Assembly (NCBI GenBank): GCA_038040485.1
Contig: JBBPIE010000009.1
Location: 124,001 to 188,000 of the forward strand
Origin: Onstottus_B arcticum
GTDB taxonomy: Bacteria; Acidobacteriota; Blastocatellia; UBA7656
Length of the DNA stretch: 64,000 bases
Direction of reading: 5' to 3'
Shown: piece after piece, positions 59,917-64,000 of the stretch
How the letters are laid out: each line of letters starts with the position of its first letter
How positions within the stretch are numbered: position 1 is the first letter of the stretch
Notes under the pieces: model-generated
Seen by the model: the letters and a program-made list of their open reading frames with translations, nothing else
Told to the model about the DNA's origin: nothing
The model's database searches: none
Made by a program: the position numbers and the translations under genes

Positions 59917-61878
59917 ATGAAATCACACACATCGTTTTCAGATCGCGCGCGCCGGTTCGCGCCCGCGTTTGCCGCAATAGCTCTTCTGACGGCCCTGCTT
60001 CAGCTTACGGCCTTCGGACAGAGCAAAGCCCGCAAGAGCGCATCCGCAACCCGCTCGGTCAAGCAGTACACGATCGAGCAGTTTCTCAACACGACCGCCA
60101 TCGGAAGCAGTTCGTTCTCGCCGGACGACAAGTCGATACTTGTGCACAGCAACAAGAGCGGGATCTACAACCTGTACACAATTCCGGTCGGCGGCGGTGA
60201 GATGAAACAGATCACTCGGTCGACTACCGAGAGCACGTTCAGCGTCGGCTACTTCCCTAACGATCCGCGCATCCTGTACACGCACGATCAGGGTGGGAAC
60301 GAAAACAATCACATCTACGTGCTCGGCGCGGATGGTAAGGAAAAAGACCTTACGCCCGGCGACAAGCTCAAGGCACAGTTCATCGGGTGGAGTCAGGATG
60401 GCAAAGCCTTCTACTTCATGACTAACGAGCGAGACGCGCGCTTCTTCGACATCTACAAGATGGACGCAACGAGCTTCGACCGGAAGCTGCTCTACCAGGA
60501 CACGGTCGGATACCAGTTTGGCGACATCTCGAATGACGAGAAGTTCATCGCATTCCAAAAGCCAAACACAACGTCGGATTCCGACATCTTCCTATACAAC
60601 GTGGCGTCAAAGGAGATGAAGAACATCACGCCACATCAGGGCGAGGTTGCCTCAAGCCCGGCTACGTTCGATCCGGACTCGCGCTTCCTGCTCTATCAAA
60701 CCGATGAAGGCAGCGAGTTCTCCTACCTCTCGCGCTACGAACTCGCAACCGGGAAGAAGGAGCCGGTCGAGAAGGCAAACTGGGACATCGCATTTACATA
60801 CTTCTCGCACAATGGCAAATACCGAGTCGTCGCGATCAACGAAGACGCTCGCACCGGGATCAAGATATACGACCGCGCCAGCGGCAAGCCCGTCGCGCTG
60901 CCGGCGTTCCCGGCGGGTCAGATCACGTCGGTGAACATCTCACGAAGCGAGAAGCTGATGTCGTTCTACTTCACCGGCGACAACGCGCCTGGCAACCTGT
61001 ACGTCTACGACTTTGCTACCAGGCAAGTGAAGAAGCTGACCAACACTTTGAACCCCGAGATCGACTCGGCCGATCTCGTCGCGTCGAAAGTCATCCGCTA
61101 CAAGTCGTTCGACGGGATGGCGATTCCATCGATTCTCTACAAGCCGCATCAAGCGAGCGCGACTAACAAAGCGCCCGCGCTGCTCTGGATTCACGGCGGA
61201 CCCGGCGGCCAGACGCGCACCAACTACAGTGGAGTGATCCAGTACCTGGTCAATCATGGCTATGTGATATTGGGCGTGAACAACCGGGGGAGCTCGGGCT
61301 ACGGCAAGACGTTCTTTACCGCCGACGATCAGAAGCACGGGCGCGAGCCGCTTTGGGATTGCGTGGAAGCGAAGAAGTATCTGGCGACGCTCGACTACGT
61401 GGACACGTCGAAGATCGGGATTCTTGGCGGGAGCTACGGCGGATACATGGTGCTTGCGGCGCTTGCGTACAAGCCCCAGGAGTTCGCGGTCGGGGTCGAT
61501 CTGTTTGGCGTTTCGAACTGGGTGCGCACGCTTGAATCGATTCCGCCGTACTGGGAATCGTTCCGCAAGGCGCTCTACAAGGAACTCGGCGACCCGAAGG
61601 CCGACCTCGATAATCTGAAGGCAATCTCGCCGCTTTTCCACGCCGACAAGATCACCAGGCCGTTGATTGTGCTTCAAGGCAAGAACGATCCGCGCGTCAT
61701 TAAACCCGAGTCGGACGAGATAGTCGAAGCGGTCAAGAAGAAGGGCGGCGTTGTCGAGTACGTGGTGTTCGATGACGAGGGCCACGGCTTCACAAAGAAG
61801 GCTAACGAGATTCGCGGCTACAAGGCGATACTGGATTTCCTCGACAAGCATCTGAGAGGAACCGACGCCGGGAAGTAG
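59917..61878 (+). CDS. Exported S9-family prolyl oligopeptidase-like peptidase
   Basis: A 653-residue serine peptidase with an N-terminal export segment (about 14-36), a WD40-like beta-propeller (about 45-400; IGSSSFSPDDKSILVHSNKSGIYNLYTIPV, VGYQFGDISNDEKFIAFQKP) and a C-terminal alpha/beta-hydrolase domain with Ser506 (GGSYGGYMV), Asp591 (GKNDPRV) and His623 (DEGHGF) as the triad. The start at 59,917 has AGGAG seven bases upstream; a longer frame would translate the upstream repeat. It resembles acylaminoacyl-peptidases and dipeptidyl peptidases; exact specificity is not visible. Confidence 0.92.
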   Translation: MKSHTSFSDRARRFAPAFAAIALLTALLQLTAFGQSKARKSASATRSVKQYTIEQFLNTTAIGSSSFSPDDKSILVHSNKSGIYNLYTIPVGGGEMKQITRSTTESTFSVGYFPNDPRILYTHDQGGNENNHIYVLGADGKEKDLTPGDKLKAQFIGWSQDGKAFYFMTNERDARFFDIYKMDATSFDRKLLYQDTVGYQFGDISNDEKFIAFQKPNTTSDSDIFLYNVASKEMKNITPHQGEVASSPATFDPDSRFLLYQTDEGSEFSYLSRYELATGKKEPVEKANWDIAFTYFSHNGKYRVVAINEDARTGIKIYDRASGKPVALPAFPAGQITSVNISRSEKLMSFYFTGDNAPGNLYVYDFATRQVKKLTNTLNPEIDSADLVASKVIRYKSFDGMAIPSILYKPHQASATNKAPALLWIHGGPGGQTRTNYSGVIQYLVNHGYVILGVNNRGSSGYGKTFFTADDQKHGREPLWDCVEAKKYLATLDYVDTSKIGILGGSYGGYMVLAALAYKPQEFAVGVDLFGVSNWVRTLESIPPYWESFRKALYKELGDPKADLDNLKAISPLFHADKITRPLIVLQGKNDPRVIKPESDEIVEAVKKKGGVVEYVVFDDEGHGFTKKANEIRGYKAILDFLDKHLRGTDAGK

Positions 61879-61911
61879 GCTCGACCAGGACAGGAGTGGC
61901 GATGTCCTGAT

Positions 61912-62013
61912 TCTCTGCCCTTGTCTCTGATGGTCTCAGCGACTCTGCGGTTAGTTAGCACTTAAACCTGCTAACCGCAGAGGCGCCGAGACGCAGAGTT
62001 TTTGCGCAGAGAA
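61912..62013. repeat. Intergenic hairpin, CTCTGCG units, third copy
   Basis: The left arm (TCTCTGCCCTTGTCTCTGATG..., 61,912-61,954) pairs with the right arm (TAACCGCAGAGGCGCCGAGACG..., 61,975-62,013). It sits after the S9 peptidase gene. Confidence 0.85.
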
Positions 62014-62032
62014 AACATGCGCGCCTCTCGGG

Positions 62033-62226
62033 TAGTGTCCTATTAAGAATAGGACACTACCGCCTCTCGGGATTGTTGGTAGTGTCCTATTGTGTGTTGT
62101 TCGATTGGAAAACCGCCAAGACGCCAAGGTTAAACCAAGAATCCGTTGAGAATCTTGGCGTTCTTGGCGTCTTGGCGGTTGCTCGATGCGCCGACAAAAC
62201 GAGCAACACAACTTTAGGACACTACC
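62033..62226. repeat. Nested inverted repeats: TAGTGTCCTA palindromes enclosing a CGCCAAG hairpin
   Basis: A perfect palindrome TAGTGTCCTATT-A-AGAATAGGACACTA-like unit lies at about 62,033-62,061. A second half-site GTAGTGTCCTATTGTGTGTTG (about 62,079-62,099) pairs with AACACAACTTTAGGACACTAC (about 62,205-62,226). Between those outer arms is a complete CGCCAAG hairpin (62,109-62,130 with 62,156-62,181). One repeat family therefore sits inside another. Confidence 0.85.
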
Positions 62227-62265
62227 GGATTGTTTCGTTTGCATTGCCAATGGCATGAATAATAA

Positions 62266-63372
62266 ATGATCGGTTCCCGCGTTTCAGGAAATCAGCTCCA
62301 TCTCTCCAACGGTAGTCGAGCTGCGATCCTCGTCCTGGTGGGGCTGCTGATCGGGTCAAGCCAACCCGCTACTTCTCAAGCCCGCCCAGCAATTCAATCG
62401 ACTGCCGCACCGGCGCTCTCGAAGACCGAATTCGAAATCATCGAAGGCGCCTTTCATGACGGCCTCGGGACTTTTGCCGAAATCTCGCTGGCCAATGAAC
62501 TGATCGCGCTAGCTCATCTCAATCAACCGCAGTTCGATCCTTCACGCAGCAAAGCCAAGATGCTCGACGCGATCAATCGGCTACCCGCTTCTCATGCGAG
62601 CCGCGCAGTGTTTCAAAAAGAGATCGCCAACATCGAAGCAGCAACCAAACAAGGCGCTATTCAAATCCTCAATCAAGTCAAACCAGCAAGCTTGACTCGC
62701 GTGCGCCACACCGCCAGAGAATACGCCGACGCGAAGGCCGGTGACTTGCGGCTCGAGTTGAGCGGCCGGCCGGATCTGCCTGTATCAGTGAAGACCGACA
62801 AGTCGGGCAAAGTCGCAGTCTCGGAAGGCCAGACTCCAGACATCGGCGCGAAATGGACTGAGAGATACTTCCAGGTGACGCGGGCGGAACTCGACCGGAT
62901 GATCGTGGAGTTGGGATTCGCTTCAACCGTTGAGTTGAAGTCGCACTACCTCAATGTCGCAAGACTCGTCGCGCACATTCTCATTCAGAAGCTCAAACTC
63001 TCCGATTGCCAGCCGGCTGATTTCAGCAAGGCCCGAGTCGGCGATCTGGAAGCCGCAAAGTATCTCCTGCGGCGGCTGCGGCACTTCAAGCACGGCAACG
63101 ACAACAGCCGCGTGATCATCTTCGACCGAACAACAGGCGAGGTGAAATGGGAATCGCTGCTGGACGAGATAGAGATCGAAAAGCTGAGCGCCGACCGCAT
63201 TTCGTTTTTGCCTTCTCGACCGCGCGGCGGGCATCCAATAGCGTCGGAGTTCGGAATCAAGATCGACGGGCGTACGGTCGTTTCATTCCAGATCAAACAC
63301 AAACGCGGTCGCGCGCGAGGGACGAGTCGCCAGTATGAGTTCTCGGATATAACGACACGTCTCAGGATTTGA
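62266..63372 (+). CDS. Exported or anchored protein of unknown function (368 aa)
   Basis: A 368-residue protein with an N-terminal hydrophobic segment (about 19-42, AAILVLVGLLIGSSQPATSQA) that looks like a signal peptide. The rest is helical and charged. A central stretch LSGRPDLPVSVKTDKSGKVAVSEGQTPDIG has a strand-D...K-x-D-K pattern reminiscent of PD-(D/E)xK nucleases, but export would be odd for such an enzyme and I do not assign it. The later part includes IIFDRTTGEVKWESLLDEI. There is no clear ribosome site. It is followed by a repeat and an ABC permease gene on the same strand. Confidence 0.6.
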   Translation: MIGSRVSGNQLHLSNGSRAAILVLVGLLIGSSQPATSQARPAIQSTAAPALSKTEFEIIEGAFHDGLGTFAEISLANELIALAHLNQPQFDPSRSKAKMLDAINRLPASHASRAVFQKEIANIEAATKQGAIQILNQVKPASLTRVRHTAREYADAKAGDLRLELSGRPDLPVSVKTDKSGKVAVSEGQTPDIGAKWTERYFQVTRAELDRMIVELGFASTVELKSHYLNVARLVAHILIQKLKLSDCQPADFSKARVGDLEAAKYLLRRLRHFKHGNDNSRVIIFDRTTGEVKWESLLDEIEIEKLSADRISFLPSRPRGGHPIASEFGIKIDGRTVVSFQIKHKRGRARGTSRQYEFSDITTRLRI

Positions 63373-63374
63373 AA

Positions 63375-63487
63375 GGGACGGAAGGGACAGAAAGGACAGA
63401 AAGGACAGAAGGGACAGAAAGGACAGAAGGGACAGAAGGGACGAAAGGACTGTCCTTTCTGTCGTTTCCGCCCTTCTGTCCGTTCCG
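63375..63487. repeat. Tandem AAGGACAGA nonamers with inverted arm
   Basis: About eight GGACAGAA-type units (GGGACGGAAGGGACAGAAAGG...) from 63,375 to about 63,450 face an arm of CTGTCCTTTCTGTCG...CTGTCCGTTCCGTCC (about 63,449-63,487). It starts two bases after the preceding stop codon. Confidence 0.9.
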
Positions 63488-63568
63488 TCCTTCCGGCGTT
63501 ACATCCTGCCGGAGATGACCGGTTTGTCCAGCCTTGAGCGCGTGCGCTATATTCGACTCTTGGCATTA

Positions 63569-63599
63569 ATCCAAAATCTAAAATCCAGAATCCAAAATC
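63569..63599. repeat. Single AATCCAA arm before the ABC permease
   Basis: TAATCCAAAATCTAAAATCCAG followed by AATCCAAAATC ends four bases before the permease ATG. No inverted partner is visible nearby, so this is a solitary arm of the family. Confidence 0.8.
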
Positions 63600-63603
63600 G
63601 CAA

Positions 63604-64000
63604 ATGGACAACTTAGTTATTTCAAACCTCCTCTACCGCAAGGCCCGAACTGCCACGACCATGGCCGGGGTAGCTCTCGGGGTCGTATTGGTTGTGCTCA
63701 CCGTGGGAATCGCTCACGGCTTTTTGAAGGACCAGGGGCGGCGCAACGCTGCGGTCACCGCCGAAATAATAATCGGCCCGCCGGGCTCGACCATCGGTCT
63801 GAGCTTGTCGAGAGCGCTCACGCTGCAAAGCGGGCTGGCTGACGAGATTCGCTCGATTGACGGAGTGACCGACATCGTTCCGGTAGGCCAGGACTTGCGA
63901 GGACGCCTTGTAGATGGAATCGATTACGATTCATTCACTCGCGTGTCGGACGTGCGAGTCGTCGAAGGACGAGCGGCCACCTCGGGCGACGAGGCGATGA
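63604..64000 (+). CDS. ABC transporter permease, MacB/FtsX type (truncated by window end)
   Basis: The frame opens with ATG at 63,604 and runs off the right edge after 132 codons. It begins MDNLVISNLLYRKARTATTMAGVALGVVLVVLTVGIAHGF, which is the cytoplasmic N-terminus and first membrane helix of a MacB/LolC/FtsX-type permease, followed by a periplasmic (MacB_PCD-like) start (IEGVTDIVPV-like sequence IDGVTDIVPVGQDLRG). No ribosome site is visible; the AATCCAA arm lies directly upstream. The substrate is unknown. Confidence 0.85.
   Translation, partial: MDNLVISNLLYRKARTATTMAGVALGVVLVVLTVGIAHGFLKDQGRRNAAVTAEIIIGPPGSTIGLSLSRALTLQSGLADEIRSIDGVTDIVPVGQDLRGRLVDGIDYDSFTRVSDVRVVEGRAATSGDEAM

Overview
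The window is a GC-rich chromosomal segment of a Gram-negative bacterium. It carries LptB and LptC/LptA-like lipopolysaccharide export genes, an Oar-like TonB-dependent receptor with an N-terminal carboxypeptidase-regulatory domain, sigma-54, RapZ and many secreted hydrolases. Together with the numerous short-period intergenic repeats this suggests Acidobacteriota (perhaps Blastocatellia). The assignment is inferred from gene content only; no 16S rRNA gene is present.

Layout. 1-14.6 kb: secreted esterases and hydrolases (two are paralogous neighbours), a CYTH protein, a periplasmic oxidation module (Tat-exported molybdenum hydroxylase, 2Fe-2S subunit, PQQ-type beta-propeller dehydrogenase), a LolA-like protein and a TPR-like protein. 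14.65-15.2 kb: a GNAT acetyltransferase. 15,252-19,625: an intact IS1595-type element of 4,374 bp with 23-bp inverted ends and an 8-bp target duplication, carrying six uncharacterised passenger genes. 19.7-30.9 kb: an Nramp-like transporter, a DUF433/DUF5615 pair, a probable pyrimidine-use group (LLM oxidoreductase, beta-ureidopropionase-like nitrilase, NCS1 permease) interrupted by a HEAT-repeat protein, a MoCF-domain protein, an esterase and a Ca2+/H+ exchanger. 31-39.5 kb: TonB receptor, MFS transporter, cyclophilin lipoprotein, two small exported proteins and a NYN-domain protein. 39.5-50.5 kb: a minus-strand series comprising histidine kinase, lptC/A, lptB, rpoN, hpf, rapZ, PTS EIIA, oppD and oppF; most gaps in it are filled by hairpins of short tandem units. 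51-57 kb: a putative RiPP biosynthetic cluster. 57.3-64 kb: tRNA-Leu, RNase R, an S9 peptidase, an unknown exported protein and a truncated ABC permease.

The outstanding system is the plus-strand cluster 51,120-57,021. It contains a 73-residue candidate precursor peptide, a DUF692/MNIO multinuclear iron enzyme, a partner protein with a PqqD-like C-terminus, a B12-binding radical SAM enzyme with its own C-terminal winged-helix (PqqD-like) domain, a SAM-dependent methyltransferase, and a homologue of CmoA, the enzyme that makes carboxy-S-adenosylmethionine. A CmoA-type enzyme translationally coupled to a peptide-tailoring methyltransferase suggests carboxymethylation of a ribosomal peptide, which I do not know to be described.

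The second striking theme is repeat architecture. More than twenty intergenic spaces hold long imperfect hairpins whose arms are tandem copies of a short unit, most often 7 nt. Several different unit families share this architecture. Some end right at start or stop codons, one is translated into the N-terminus of OppD, and a separate 15-nt minisatellite has expanded inside oppF.
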